64,000 nucleotides of DNA, taken from Thereva unica (lineage: Eukaryota; Arthropoda; Insecta; Diptera; Therevidae). Positions 11,558-22,835 of this stretch are shown piece after piece. Positions within the stretch are counted from its first letter, which is position 1; each line of letters opens with the position of its first letter. The DNA lies in NCBI GenBank assembly GCA_949987705.1, contig OX465281.1, positions 84,286,543 through 84,350,542 of the forward strand, written 5' to 3'. A program made the position numbers and the translations under genes. The notes under the pieces are model-generated. The model had not been told where the DNA came from. It searched no databases and saw only the letters and a list, made by a program, of their open reading frames with translations.

Positions 11558-13080
11558 ATTAAACTACCGATAGCTTGCTTAGAATGTGGCTTTCAAATTG
11601 ACTGTACCCGGCCCGTGTAGCCGATGCTGAACTACGAATGTCTAATGTCAAGCCTCCAACGTTGGTGTTTGGACACATTCCAGTTGTTCTCGTGTAAAGT
11701 CGGCTGTAGCACAAAATAGTTTCTTTTTTATTTGGATCTCTGCAGCTACGGGTGATGTGTTGATGTCTTGTGCGTGCGGGATAGCTTTAGGAGGTTATTA
11801 TGCGGGCCAAAACAATTGGATATTATGATTGGATAGCATTTGGCCATGACAAGAGTCGCAGTGAGAGTGATTGAGTTTTGATTGAGAATATAATGAACGG
11901 TTTTTTGGGCTTCCTTTTCGGATTTACTTCCCTGGTGAGGATTCGACGCTCTCATTGTGCATTGAAAAAGCGATTTTGAGTCTCCCAATTGTTTTGGCGC
12001 ACACTATATTAGTATTACTTGTATTGTAGGGCGGCCATGTTATTTTGGCCTTTCTGCATATTGTTAATCCTTTCCATCTTGCATTATTCAAGGAAAGGAA
12101 GTGCAGTTAAATATGTCTTTTAACCGTATTGAAACGAATGTCTACCACTTCCGCTGTATAGGCATCCATGTTTGAAGTTCCTTGCTAATTTTGTCAGCTC
12201 TCGCGGTCCCTTTATATTTCTATGGCCTGTAACTTAGAGTAGGCAGTAGTCATATCACGCACGGAGACACTGTACACAGAAAAGATTTTCAAAAAAACAT
12301 AGAAACACAAAACATTGTTCTGTAAAAAATATATGTAAAAATTGAGTTAGCCTTAGTTAGAAGTTTTAAAGGAATATTACTTGCGCGGCAGCGATTCTTA
12401 CGCTAGTAGTTGTTTAAAATTTTTTCATATTTTATATTTTTGGAAAACCAAACGACCCACCTTAACCATCGCCATCTTTCCTTTTCTACAGTTATCTTCT
12501 CTCGCTAGTTGATACGAAGACACTGATCCATGCGGTAGCCGCCATTTTTTGGTATATTGTATAATTCATCTTCGAACTGTATGTGTAGTGTAGATTACCG
12601 TGTTCCAGGAAGAGAGTACATGGGTTTGGGTGTAATTCAGGCATGCATGCCTAAGGAAAACTTGGATACTGCGAGGTAGCAGCTGAATATACGAGTTAGA
12701 ATAGCAAACCAACAAGGTATTTAGAGAATTTTTTTGATGAATTAATCAAAAGTAAAGAAGCGCCATTTCAACATTTAGCGATATTATATTTGCAGTAAAC
12801 CAAGGTTTGGATTTAGCAAACAAAATGGAAGCATGTCGCATTAGCAAGACATTTATCGTTGAACGAGCAGCATCAAGGAGTGGCCTTTTGAAAAGAACGG
12901 CGTGTGTAAAGAATTATCTAACTATTTTTGACATTTATTGTTAAAATCTTTATAGCTAATTTTAAACATCCAAAATTGATTTTCTGTGTTTCGTTAAAGC
13001 AGAAATTTCTACTAACAAATATATTGTGACTGAAAAAATATTGTTATGATTAATCTAGTTTAAATTAAAGTTTAAAGTAC
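11558..13080. other. Gene-free DNA, presumed intron or intergenic
   Basis: No element recognised. If the exon at 13081-13281 is real, this is the start of the following intron. A plus-strand frame at 12796-12944 is open after a TTTGCAG acceptor-like site but has no matching donor or family motif. Confidence 0.4.
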
Positions 13081-13281
13081 CTGTAGAAAACGTGTCATTC
13101 TCATTGAATTTTGTACCATTTACTTCAGCAATTGACATAGTTGTTTCCTCTTCAATATCACCGTAACGGATTTCTTCAGCATTTGGACGATTTCCGTTCA
13201 TTTTTAGCGAAGACATCTCTCCACGATGGTTTAAAAAATATTATAGTAACAATATTGGTGTAAGATCACACATTATCCGAC
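13081..13281 (-). CDS. Candidate host exon: translation start of an unidentified gene
   Basis: On the minus strand a pyrimidine-rich acceptor (CCCTTTTTGTCTTTTAG) precedes 13281. A 65-base untranslated stretch leads to ATG at 13216-13214, with a second ATG five codons on. The frame then runs 45 codons plus one base to a donor at 13080 (CTACAG followed by GTACTTT). The peptide is polar and acidic, beginning MSSLKMNGNRPNAEEIRYGD and then EEETTMSIAEVNGTKFNEND; it has no transposon-protein motif. This looks like the cytoplasmic N-terminus of a host protein whose later exons lie at lower coordinates or outside. I do not recognise the gene. A chance ORF with splice-like edges remains possible. Confidence 0.5.
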
Positions 13282-13456
13282 CTAAAAGACAAAAAGGGTT
13301 AATTGTATAAAAATAGATATTTTGATGTATGTATTTGTTTAACAATATTTTGTATTAATTATATATTGTTTATGCGAGCGCCAGTCCGATACAATCTAAA
13401 GCATATTTACTGGACATATGTACGTCGGTTGTTTGCTATAGACTTAAGGAAATAAA

Positions 13457-14637
13457 GTATAGAGTTTTTCAAACCTCGTGACATCTGGCGCATATTGGGG
13501 AAAAAATTTCTTAAAAATGCTCAAAAGCTTAAGATAATTTCTCTTCCTTTCTAATTGAGAAATAAAGCTCTATAAATGAAGGCCAAAGGCGCACGCAAAA
13601 GAATTATCAGCAATTCACATATAATTTCTGACACCATGTGGGATATTTTACGGCGATTCTGTTTTTGGATAAGAGCTTCCGTACATCCCACAGTGACTTA
13701 AAAAATCTCAACCTGAAAACGAAAATTATGTTTTACAATTGGAATAATTAGTAGAAATTTGGTAGAACAGAACCGCAAATAAAATAATTTTTAACAAGAA
13801 TAAACTCACTTTTTCAAGAAACAGAAAACAATGTTTGTGTAACTTGCACATTTTCAATTTTACTCTTTATCTTTTATTCTTTTTATCTTTGCTTAATTTT
13901 GTGATCCATTGTATATTTCAAAAAGTGAGCGAGAATTGACTCCTCCTCCTTCTTATCAAATCCCTTGCAGTCATTTAATCAGTCTCGCCTGCGTATTGCT
14001 TGGTTGAGGTGCATTTTCCTGGCGGGTTAATGATAACTTAAAAAATTTACAAATTATGAATGAAAAGTCGTCCTTTTTTATATATTTTTTAATATTCAGG
14101 TTTTTGTATATTAGGCATTTGCCACAGAAATAATTTTTAGTAATTTTTATTACGAAATATGAAATTTGTGTTTCTAACGCTGTCATTACTAGATTCTTGA
14201 CGTTTTCCGCCAGTCGTATGCGCTCTTCTGCCTGGGGAGGTTGTGCTGCTTGCGGCTGCGGACAACTTTTAATTTATGAATGAAAATGCTTATGAACTTA
14301 AAAGAAATTTTTTCAGCATAGTTTTTAAATTATTTTCAACTTAGGGATGAAAAAAATTTCGAATAATTATAGTAAAACTATTCATATTATGATGAATAAA
14401 CTTTGAGCACGGTTGATGTTGAGCACGGTTTTACATGTATTTAAAAGCTCTTTTCAATACATATAAAGATTACTTAACTTTATTCATCCGGCATGCGCAC
14501 ATCCCTTCCCAAATTATTTTGTTGAGTTTTTTCTGCTTTTGTTGCCTTTTTAAGTTAAAAGAGGGGAAATGATAGAACAAAATTTATGAAATTGGGCAAC
14601 GAATTATTTGTGTCACGGCGTTTGAAAAAATCTATAC
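13457..14637 (+). mobile_element. Non-autonomous DNA transposon with 28-bp terminal inverted repeats
   Basis: The left end GTATAGAGTTTTTCAAACCT (continuing CGTGACAT) is mirrored at the right end by TGTCACGGCGTTTGAAAAAA followed by TCTATAC, at 14611-14637. A second copy, inverted, lies at 25299-25893 and keeps the same terminal sequence. The interior is AT-rich and encodes no transposase. About 430 bases (about 13535-13970) are absent from the second copy. No clean target duplication is visible, so the superfamily is open. Confidence 0.7.
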
Positions 14638-15480
14638 AGTACTTTTTTACGAAACGAATTTTGATTCAATAGAGAAAAATCGAGGGAAAGCTTAGACGTC
14701 AAGAATTTGTTGAATAATTATTGTGAAACCGAAAGTAGGAAGCCAACACAAAATATTTCTTATAAAATTGTTCTTGCAATTGATCAATATATGCCTGACG
14801 AAGAATGTCCTCGAAAAAGCACCATTGTGCAAGCCGAACTGCAAAAGCGAACACTGCACTCAGTGAAGTCGTCCGAACTGTTGAACATTCCAAATATTTT
14901 CAACTAGCAAGAATCCGCGTTCGTTGCAGCGCCTTTCAATAACAAAAAAGATTACATACTATGTATACACAGTTTGCGGTAGAAAAAAGTAGTAGTAAAA
15001 AAGAACAAATTTGCAAAAATTGATTTTGGATATTAAATTTTTTTTAGAGTATGTTACAAGTTTTTAAGATTCGATGATGAAAAATCGAATACCGCCTAGC
15101 TAGCCAAACTCATTCAGAATCGTCCGGATAGATTTTGCTATTTGGAATTAGAACTATGCTCATGCCGCCCTATTCCCCTACAAATTGTTTTCCAAAAAAT
15201 TCTTAATCAATTTTGCAGCATAAAAATGTACAAAATGGTGCCCCAAAAAACATTTCCACTCTGTTTTGTTTATTTCGGCTGAGACGAAAAAAAGGTCCAG
15301 CATATTATCAGAGATGCAACAGTTGCTTCAGGATAAACTATAATTAATGCTCTGGCATTTAGAGCCTTTACCATTTGCATTTTAGAGCCTTGTCAACCTT
15401 GTCTTTGTGACTGCTACTGGTGATGTCCCCATTAGATAGAAAAAATACAAAACAAAATAATAAGTAAATAATAATTTTGA
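14638..15480. other. Gene-free DNA
   Basis: There is no confident gene. A moderately GC-richer patch at 14700-14935 has open frames on both strands but no domain motif. A 23-base sequence containing GCTACTGGTGATGTCCCC at 15412-15434 recurs exactly at 17723-17745. Confidence 0.4.
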
Positions 15481-15487
15481 ATGTCAA

Positions 15488-15895
15488 TTTTTTATTGCTC
15501 CCGTCTGCATATGGAAACAACCTACCTTTCGAAATGTAAAAAAGCTTGGGACTCTATAACCATCTTATTTTATTAACACTTGAATTTTTCGTTAGCACCA
15601 CTAAATATATTTTATTTTCTACTCTTTAGCCTTTTATAGGTCTTCCGCCATTTTCTGGTGACCGCCATTTTAGATTTAAAATGACGTCACATATCTTACT
15701 ATGTACTATGATCATACACTTTCATTTGATACCCACATTGAGGGTGTTGTGAAGAAAAAGGTTATACCCCGTTTTGTGTTGACCACCATTTTGTGATTGC
15801 CGCCATTATGAATTTAGAATGACGCCACCGAATGACAGACAGATTGACAGACCCATATGCACTTTCTTTTATTAATATAAGACAATACACATTAT
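15488..15895 (+). repeat. Dispersed non-coding repeat with CCGCCATTTT units
   Basis: The 5' 64 bases match 3306-3370 in reverse. The rest carries CCGCCATTTT, ACCGCCATTTTAGATT and AATGACGTCACAT motifs. It then has a block of the form GAATGACAGACAGATTGACA, and ends in TTTTATTAATATAAGAC. Similar phrases occur at 47.85-47.95 kb. It has no coding capacity and is an old interspersed family of unassigned class. Confidence 0.55.
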
Positions 15896-15906
15896 AGATA
15901 GACAAT

Positions 15907-16660
15907 ACACATCCTTGACGGAGTTAGGAGTCAAAGCAACACTTAGCCGATTGATTGCTATCATGCTGCAGACCAGAGAGATTCCTGCAGATCTTGCAAG
16001 CTGTAAAATTACCAGAAGGGTTAGTAGAGGCACACAACAGGGAGGAATGCTATCTCCGCTGCTGCAGCTTCTGGTAATGAACAGAATTCTCAGAAACTAC
16101 ATCAAGAAGGAGCTAAAGTGGTCGAACAGCTCTGAACAACTTTAGCAGATGGGCTAAAGGCTGTGGGCTGTTCGTGTGCTAACCCTGCAAAGGCAGAACT
16201 GATGCTTCCCAGGATTGGATGCAGTACAGTTACATCTAGCTTCAACGGTCAATTTCTTAGGTTTAACTTGACCCTAAACAGAACTGAGACCCAATATTGA
16301 GGAAAGAGCTAGAAAGGCTATATAGCTCCCTACTCATGAAGGAAAATGCTTAGAAAAAAATGGGTAATAAAGCAATGATTGTTGCTATGGATATACGCAG
16401 AGATCTTACGTCCCATCCTCATATATGGATGGACCAATAGTATGGCAGCATTAAGAAAGGAGTGTGACTGTGCCAATATAGGCAGGGTCCGGAGCATGGC
16501 ATGCATATGCCCCACAAGAGCATTTCGCACAACGACAATGGACGCACTAAATACTATCCATATTGGATATGTTAGACAGACGACGATAGATTTATGTATG
16601 TCCGTCTGTCTTCTCTCCTTTGCATACAGAGATCATTCTACTTTGCCGTATTAGCAGCAC
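15907..16660 (+). pseudogene. I/R1-type LINE relic: RT and post-RT region
   Basis: The first frame (15915-16145) contains RT motif B as RGTQQGGMLSPLLQLLVMN, where intact relatives have TPQGG. Further pieces in other frames read NPAKAELML, then TVNFLGL, then IEERARKA. The last frame (16379-16654) gives ILRPILIYG followed by CDCANIGRVRSMACICPTRA. Those are the post-RT blocks (VRPILTYG ... L..VQR.AC) of I/R1/LOA elements. At least three frameshifts and internal stops separate the pieces. The catalytic YADD box is not found, so a deletion removed it. Confidence 0.7.
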
Positions 16661-17840
16661 AAAGCCTTGATATACGTTATATCAGATACAGATTAAAATA
16701 AATCAAGCTGGCTAAGTGGACATTAAATAGGGACATGTAACTCTTCGTGATTTCATTTCAAGTCGCCAGAATTTCCTTAAACAATATGAGTACCGACCTT
16801 ATATTAATGGTTTTAAAGTAAAAATTTTAAGAATTTTAAAAAGTAGAATGAGGAACTTGCTAATAGTTCTAGTGTTAAAAGGTATTTGTTTGCTTGTTAA
16901 AACAATAACGTGTTTCAGCCTGGTCATATCATCAAGAAATTTTGTGGAATCTACAACAAAGACATCCTCCTTACCCTCTTACCATCACAAAAATCAGCTC
17001 CACAGCGACCCGCGAAAATGAATGTTGGCTGTCGCTTACGATCAGTGAGAAATTATTTTTGTTTAAATTAATAAAATAAAATCCAGCCGTCAAGTGAACA
17101 TTTTGCTAAACTTGAGAGCAATTTTCTGTTTTAATAATTTGTATGGAAAAATAAACGCGAAAAACTCGCACGATGACAATCGCCATTTCAGATCTAACGA
17201 GGTCAAACGATTCTGCTACTAAACACCGTTTTGGATGGACAATTGCTCAACGTTGCCATAAAGAGAACATTGTCACCTAATAAGTCACCAAAGCAAAGAA
17301 TGCGTCCATTTTTACCTGAAGACTGGCATTCGTCTTCTTTGGTCAATGGAATGGAATCCGATATGCAGCGCGGTGTTTTGCGAAAACATGACAGATGGAA
17401 AGGTGTAAAACCGAAGTGTGCGCGATTTTTTTCAGTCTTTTTGCTTCTAGCGCAAGGTTGAAGAACTTTTTCAGTGCTTTGTCAGCTTTCATCAACTTGG
17501 AGATGATCCTAATTTATATCAGAAATATGAAACTGAGTGGTAGAGATGCTCAGTGGTTTTACGGAACTTTTAGTTATGTCATTCACGTATAACAGGAAAA
17601 TTTTTGTAATGGTGCATTGTGATAGAGGAAAGTAGGAGCTTTCGGAAACTCAATAAATGAACGATGTTGAAATTTGCATATTTTTGTTGCACGCCTATGA
17701 ATGCCGCCGCTGGACAATGTGATGCTACTGGTGATGTCCCCATTAATTCACAATATCAGGTGTGTAAATGTATTAAGGTTTGGTCACAAAGACTAGAGAA
17801 CTAACGGTATGCGAATTTTACACAGTAGAGAATTGAGAAC
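16661..17840. other. Gene-free DNA with one unassigned open frame (17198-17461)
   Basis: The plus frame 17198-17461 (88 codons) reads KRTLSPNKSPKQRMRPFLPE and then DWHSSSLVNGMESDMQRGVL. It has no upstream ATG before a stop at 17195. It looks mildly coding but matches no family I know. Nothing else is recognised here. Confidence 0.35.
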
Positions 17841-17847
17841 TTCGAAT

Positions 17848-18256
17848 TTTAATGCGCTTTTATTAGCTTCCACCTGTAACTATCTAACTATGTAGCTCAC
17901 AAATATTGGAATGAGATTTTAACCTACTTCTGCATAATCGGATCAACTTCAAATTTTGCACATGTGTGTACTTGTTGCAATGCAACTTGAAAAATTCGTG
18001 GTCAAAATGTAAAAATTTCAAATGGTGGCGCCAATATGCCAGCGAAGTTGACTATTGTGTCTAGATTCTATTGATAATCGGTATTTGGGGGTTTCCATGG
18101 TCACAGATAATGAATTTGTGATCAAAATTTACAGATTCAAAATGAGGGCGTCAATATAGCAGACAATTGCTTATCGTGGTACGATTCTCCTGTAAATCAA
18201 ATTTGTAATAAAAGATTATAAATTCAAATTAATGAATTTTGGCAATTTTAGTTCGA
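17848..18256 (+). repeat. Dispersed repeat (10.07/47.63 kb family), interrupted at its end
   Basis: It begins TTTTATTAGCTTCCACCTGT like the 10.07 and 47.63 kb copies. It continues with CAAATGGTGGCGCCAATATG, GATAATCGGTATTTGGGG and a GATTCAAAATGAGGGCG phrase related to the 3.5 kb repeat, linking these copies into one family. A TTAA-flanked transposon has inserted at 18257. Repeat-like text seems to resume at 19192. Confidence 0.6.
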
Positions 18257-18260
18257 TTAA

Positions 18261-19187
18261 GGGGGTGTTACCGTCTAGAATGCCGATTTTAGGCTGTTTT
18301 TCAAAAAATTATTTTGGAGCTACAAGGCATCATGCAATATTCTGGTTTTTTGCTTGTTGTTCCTTATTATTTGAAGAACAGAAACTCATATTTGTGTCAA
18401 ACAAATTTATTTTTTAAGTACAAATTTTCAGCGGTTAATGTGACCTTGTCACGCTGATTTTCACTGCTGGCCGATAAGAAATCTCGGGAACTAGTAATCT
18501 GAAGCAGAAATGGGTATGCAATTATTAATCTGCAATAAATTCCGCGGATGCTAAACCACAGTTTTAGTCAAAATGTTGATTAGAAACAAAATGGCGGCCA
18601 TACGAAAAAAAATTGGCCATTTTTGCCACATTTTTTTACCTTTAGAGTGCTTGAAAAAATATTTAACAAAATTTTTTTTATGAAAATTTTGGTTTAGCAT
18701 CCAATGAAAACTATCTAGAACATTTTCCCCAAATTTCAAGTCGATACCTCTCATAGTTGCTGAGAAAAGTTATCGGCCAGTTCAAAAAATGTGGTTTCGA
18801 GAAAAACGCGTTTAAAGTTTCGACATGACTTTTTATCATTTTCGGAAGTTTTCAGCGATACCAGTAATCCCTCCTCTTCTTCGAAAAACTGTTGACGAGT
18901 CATTTGGTCCTGCTGGCTACGCTGTATGGCCTCTCGAACCTCCGTTTTTTGCTACTGTTAAAATAACCTGGAATCGACTATTTGCGATTAAACCCAACCA
19001 CGCAGTCGCGCGCAGAAAGTCAGTTTTCGGCGAGCTGAGATTACTTCAATTAACATGCAAAAAAGTGGGTACTGAGTTTGCGGATTGAAAAACGACTTTG
19101 GGGGGTGATAGTATATAGTATAAGGTACAATAAAACGCCAAAAAAAAAAATTCGTGTTTTTTCAAACTTCTATACGGTAACACCCCC
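18261..19187. mobile_element. TTAA-flanked non-autonomous DNA transposon, 927 bp
   Basis: TTAA stands at 18257-18260 and 19188-19191. Between them the ends are inverted: GGGGGTGTTACCGTCTAGA on the left, TCTATACGGTAACACCCCC on the right (one mismatch in 19). A four-base TTAA target duplication is the habit of piggyBac and Kolobok elements; the G-rich terminus is unlike the usual piggyBac CCY start. The longest interior frame, 18825-19088 (87 codons), shows no transposase motif. It is non-autonomous. Confidence 0.8.
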
Positions 19188-19559
19188 TTAAAGAAATAGA
19201 TTTGGATTCCACCCAAAAGGAGCACAATGGTGAGGAACGTGCGAGGGCGGTTAAAAGTTAGATGTTGGTTGCTACAGTAACCTCAGGGAACAAGACACAC
19301 CCTGTTTCAAAAAAACTTTGCCCTATTGAAGGATCCCCAAATTTTAAGAATAAAAAAATTAAATAAATTTATAGTTTAAAATATAGTTTATATATACGTA
19401 GTCCATTTGTAGGCGTTTTGACCTCTAACTAAATATTAACTCACGAGACTTTCTAAAAAAAATAGTTTTTAGCGAGTAAAATATGTTGAAAAAAGTTTCG
19501 GAAAATTGGTTGTACGCTACCCCTAAAAACAGCCCCATAAAAACAGAAAATGTTGTTTT

Positions 19560-22014
19560 TGGTCGTTGTTTGTGATGCCGGGAAATATCCCCGAAAACGT
19601 GGCGATTGAGCCTGCGCAACCGAAGTCCCGTTACAGGTCAAATTTTTGTATTGATTTTTGTAACATTCGTGGACTTCATGCGAATTTCTCTTTTGTTGAG
19701 TGCCACTTATCTAATTATAAACCCCCAACCTTCGCACTTAGTGAAACCCAAATATCACCCGATAATGACTTAGGTCATTACCAGGTGTCGGGATACACTT
19801 TAGTGCACAATCTCTCCCCCCATAGGGGTATTGCCATTTATGTTAGGGACGACGTGGCTTATTATAAAATTTATTGAAGCGCGACTTCAGATTTTAATTA
19901 TCTTTGGATTAAAATCATTTTCCAAAGCCACGTCATATTCTTCTGCCTCCTATACAGAAGTCCTAACATAAGTAACGAAGCCTCCATTTCATCATTTGAT
20001 ACTATTTCCGAACAGATCTCGGGTTTTTTGTCGTCCAATCCTGAGTGTGAAATCATTGTTGCGGGTGATTTCAATGTTCACAACGTTAAATGGCTGACTT
20101 ACTCAAAAGGTACCAGTATTTCTGGCAAGGACATCGAGCTCTTTGCAGACATCAATAACTTGCATCAAATTGTGGATCATCCCACAAGAGTCCCGGATGT
20201 TGCTGATCAAGGAAGATATCTCCTTGATCTTTTTCTAACTTCTCATCCAGCGCGTTACTCCGTCGAAGTTGATTCACCTCTCGGCAATTCAGACCACTCG
20301 AATTTCCCACCCCTCCCAAACCAGTTCGAAGAACTGTATGTCATTATGGGAAGGCCAATTGGCTGGGGCTTATTAATTTCTTCCAGTCTACAGACTGGAA
20401 TCTGTGTTTCCGGAATAGAAACGCCAACTCTGCCGCTATCCGTATCACCAAGATCATACAGGCAGGAATGCATTTGTTCATTCCCCATTCTACCAAATTT
20501 GTGAAGCCTAGGCCCAACAGATGGTTTAATCGGGAGTGTATGAATGCAATCAAAACTAAAGAAGCCGCCTTCCGAGCGTACAAGAGCTTCCCGAGTGAAT
20601 CGCTCCGTTTAGAATACATACAACAAAGAAATTCTTGTAAAACCGCCATCAAAAAAGACAAAACCTTATTTGACAACAAATTGAGAAGTAAACTCCTAAA
20701 TGCAACCTCTGGTAGCAAAAACTTCTGGTCCTTGGTAAGTTCCATCAAGAAGAATTTCACTACAACTTCAACCCCTTCCTTTATTCACAATGAGAAGGTA
20801 ATAACAGATAGAAAATCCAAGGCCAAATTATTAGCATCTATGTTCGCTTCGAATTCTTCTTTACTCGAAACTGATGTGCTACCCCCTGTTTCCGAGCGTA
20901 ACGCCCATTCAATGGACAGGGTTTTTTTCAGGACTCGAGAGGTGTACAGGTGCCTCAAAGAGCTCGATGCCAACAAATCCACTGGACCCGATAATATACC
21001 CCCTATCGTCTTAAAACAATGCGCCTCACCTTTGGCTAAACCTCTGCGCAAATTATTTTCCCTGTCATATTTCTCCGGAGTTTATCCCGACTTTTGGAAA
21101 CTTGCTCATGTTCAGCCCATACCGAAAAAAGGTGATTCCAGCAATCCCTCCAATTACCGCCCAATAGCAATAACTTCTATTCTCTCCAAAACCATGGAGA
21201 CGATAATCAACAAAAAGCTTATGGGATATCTAGAATCCAACCTACTCATAAACGACAGACAGTATGGCTTCCGACAAAAAAGATCCACTGGCGATCTTTT
21301 AGTCTGTCTTACAGAACACCTCAGCCGTAGTCTGCATGAATCCGGTGAGTCTAGTCTGGTAGCTCTGGATATCTCCAAGGCTTTCGACAGAGTTTGGCAC
21401 CCAGCCCTGTTAACTAAACTCAAAGCTATTGGAGTTGACTCTCTTCTACTGAAGTGGGTTGAGAGTTTCCTCTCTGGCCGTTCAATCAAAGTAGTATTGG
21501 ATGGCGTCAAATCCGCATCCCACCCGATCTCTGCGGGGGTGCCCCAGGGGTCAATTTTATCACCGGCCCTATTTCTCATATTTATAAATGACCTTCTTTC
21601 AATCCCCTCCAACCCACTTCTCAGCTTCGCTAACGACGGTACTCTACGTTACTCGTACAGCTTCGATACAAGACAGACTCATGCCAGACCCTGTCTTGAT
21701 GATCGCGAACTAATTTCCAAGTCGATTAATAACGACATTAAACTGATTCTAAAGTGGGGAGAGAAGAATCGTGTTGAATTCAACTCCGACAAAACCAAGT
21801 TCTATCTTATCTCCAAAAAGAAGTTCAACACCTCTCCACCTTTGAAAGTGGGTGAAGTTCAACTAATGGCTGACCCATCCTTACACATCTTAGGCGTGAC
21901 ATTAGCCAAAGACTTGCGATGGAATGACCACATATTCCAAATCGCCAAACAAGCATCTCAGTGCTTGGGATTTCTTAAGAGGTGCAAGTTCCTTCTCCAG
22001 CCATCGGCCCGTGC
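19560..22014 (+). mobile_element. Longest Jockey/CR1-type LINE copy, lacking its 3' end
   Basis: The copy carries an apurinic-type endonuclease followed by reverse transcriptase, in the same family as the 4-7 kb and 33 kb copies. ORF1 is not seen upstream, so it is either 5'-truncated just before ORF2 or decayed there. It stops abruptly at 22014 after CCATCGGCCCGTGC; other copies continue with the post-RT region, 3' UTR and A tail. Loss of the 3' end is not how LINE insertion truncates, so deletion or rearrangement is implied. Confidence 0.9.
19575..22014 (+). pseudogene. LINE ORF2: endonuclease and reverse transcriptase, inactivated
   Basis: The endonuclease frame starts at ATG 19575. It shows N-terminal CNIRGL, LSETQ (catalytic Glu), LLYRSPN, GDFNVHN and LGNSDH. 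One TGA at 19875-19877 interrupts an otherwise continuous frame to about 20330, where a frameshift leads into the RT frame (open 20468-22060). RT motifs in order: WFNRECMNAIKTKEAA, TGPDNIPP, NYRPIAITSILSK, YGFRQKRSTGDLL, VALDISKAFDRVWH (motif A Asp present), SAGVPQGSILSP, then FAND where other copies have FADD. That change removes a catalytic aspartate. The last 46 bases of the frame after 22014 are foreign. Without all these lesions it would make cDNA at nicked chromosomal DNA. Confidence 0.9.
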
Positions 22015-22609
22015 CGACGACGTGACTTTTTTTGTTATAATTTTTCCCATTCAAAAGTAAAAACATTTATTATCTTTAAATTTTCATTTTTCGGTATGTA
22101 AGTATGTTGACCAGCAACATTAGGATTTCTGATAAAACATCAAGCCAGACGTAATCTGATCCGTCCGGCCCTGAGAAAATATGCGAAGCCGCTACATAAC
22201 GCGAATTTCCATAGAGAATCGGCAGATGCTCAGAAATTCTTATGTTGCACGAAATGCATAGAACATTATTTTAGCAAAGTAATCAGTTTTGTGTATATAA
22301 AAGAAATTAATGGATAATTAAATGGAACAGTTATTAATAAGACTTCAAGCCTTTAATTTCTAATTGTCCTGTGTTTGGGTGTTTCGCTCAAGCACAAACT
22401 TTACAAATCAACAAAGCAATCGTTGTCAAGGTGAATCACTTTGTCAACATTTTTAAATAACTTTGTCAAGGTGTAACACCTTGATAATTTAAAAGGAATC
22501 TTTGGACAATCAGTCCACCGGGAAGTAAAAGAACTTCTCGTACTAAACAAAGACCCTTAGCCGAAGTCTTTTCATTTAAACAAAAAAGAGCTCGACCGAA
22601 TGATATGGA
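22015..22609. other. Gene-free DNA after the LINE break
   Basis: Nothing is recognised. Phrases such as CTTTGTCAAGGTG and CACTTTGTCAAC recur locally at 22425-22480 as a short imperfect direct repeat. Confidence 0.4.
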
Positions 22610-22835
22610 ATTTTTTTCAGGTGTTGTTTTCTTTAATATATTCCTCGATTGACACCTCGAAGAAGTCGATATCGTTATTGCTTCACGAGATATCGTGCAT
22701 GTGCAAAAATCACGAACGTTCACGTTAATGTTTAAAATGCTATTGGGACCTTGAAAAATGAACATAGGTTGAAAATTTCGATTTCAATTTTCGGACCGAT
22801 TACAATAACTTCGCTATAAACTGCGAAGTTAATAA
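22610..22835 (-). repeat. Copy of the 31.6 kb repeat family, opposite strand
   Basis: The reverse complement begins with a hairpin (AACTTCGC ... GCGAAGTT, 22812-22835), then TTATTGTAATCGGTCCGAAA and TTTTTCAAGGTCCCA, then one unit containing TGATTTTTGCAC, ACGATATC and GATATCGACTTCTTCGAGGT. The same order occurs at 31597-31800, where four such units stand in tandem. It is non-coding. Confidence 0.75.

Noticed and set aside
12796..12944. Plus-strand exon after TTTGCAG
   Set aside because: Open for about 50 codons, but without a donor in frame, an ATG in context or a known motif.
14700..14935. First exon and promoter of the gene at 13.1-13.3 kb
   Set aside because: GC-richer with initiator-like phrases on the minus strand, but no TATA box, no convincing donor and no independent support.
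20255..21612. Minus-strand frames of 77-152 codons opposite the long LINE
   Set aside because: Antisense shadows of endonuclease and RT; no motifs of their own.
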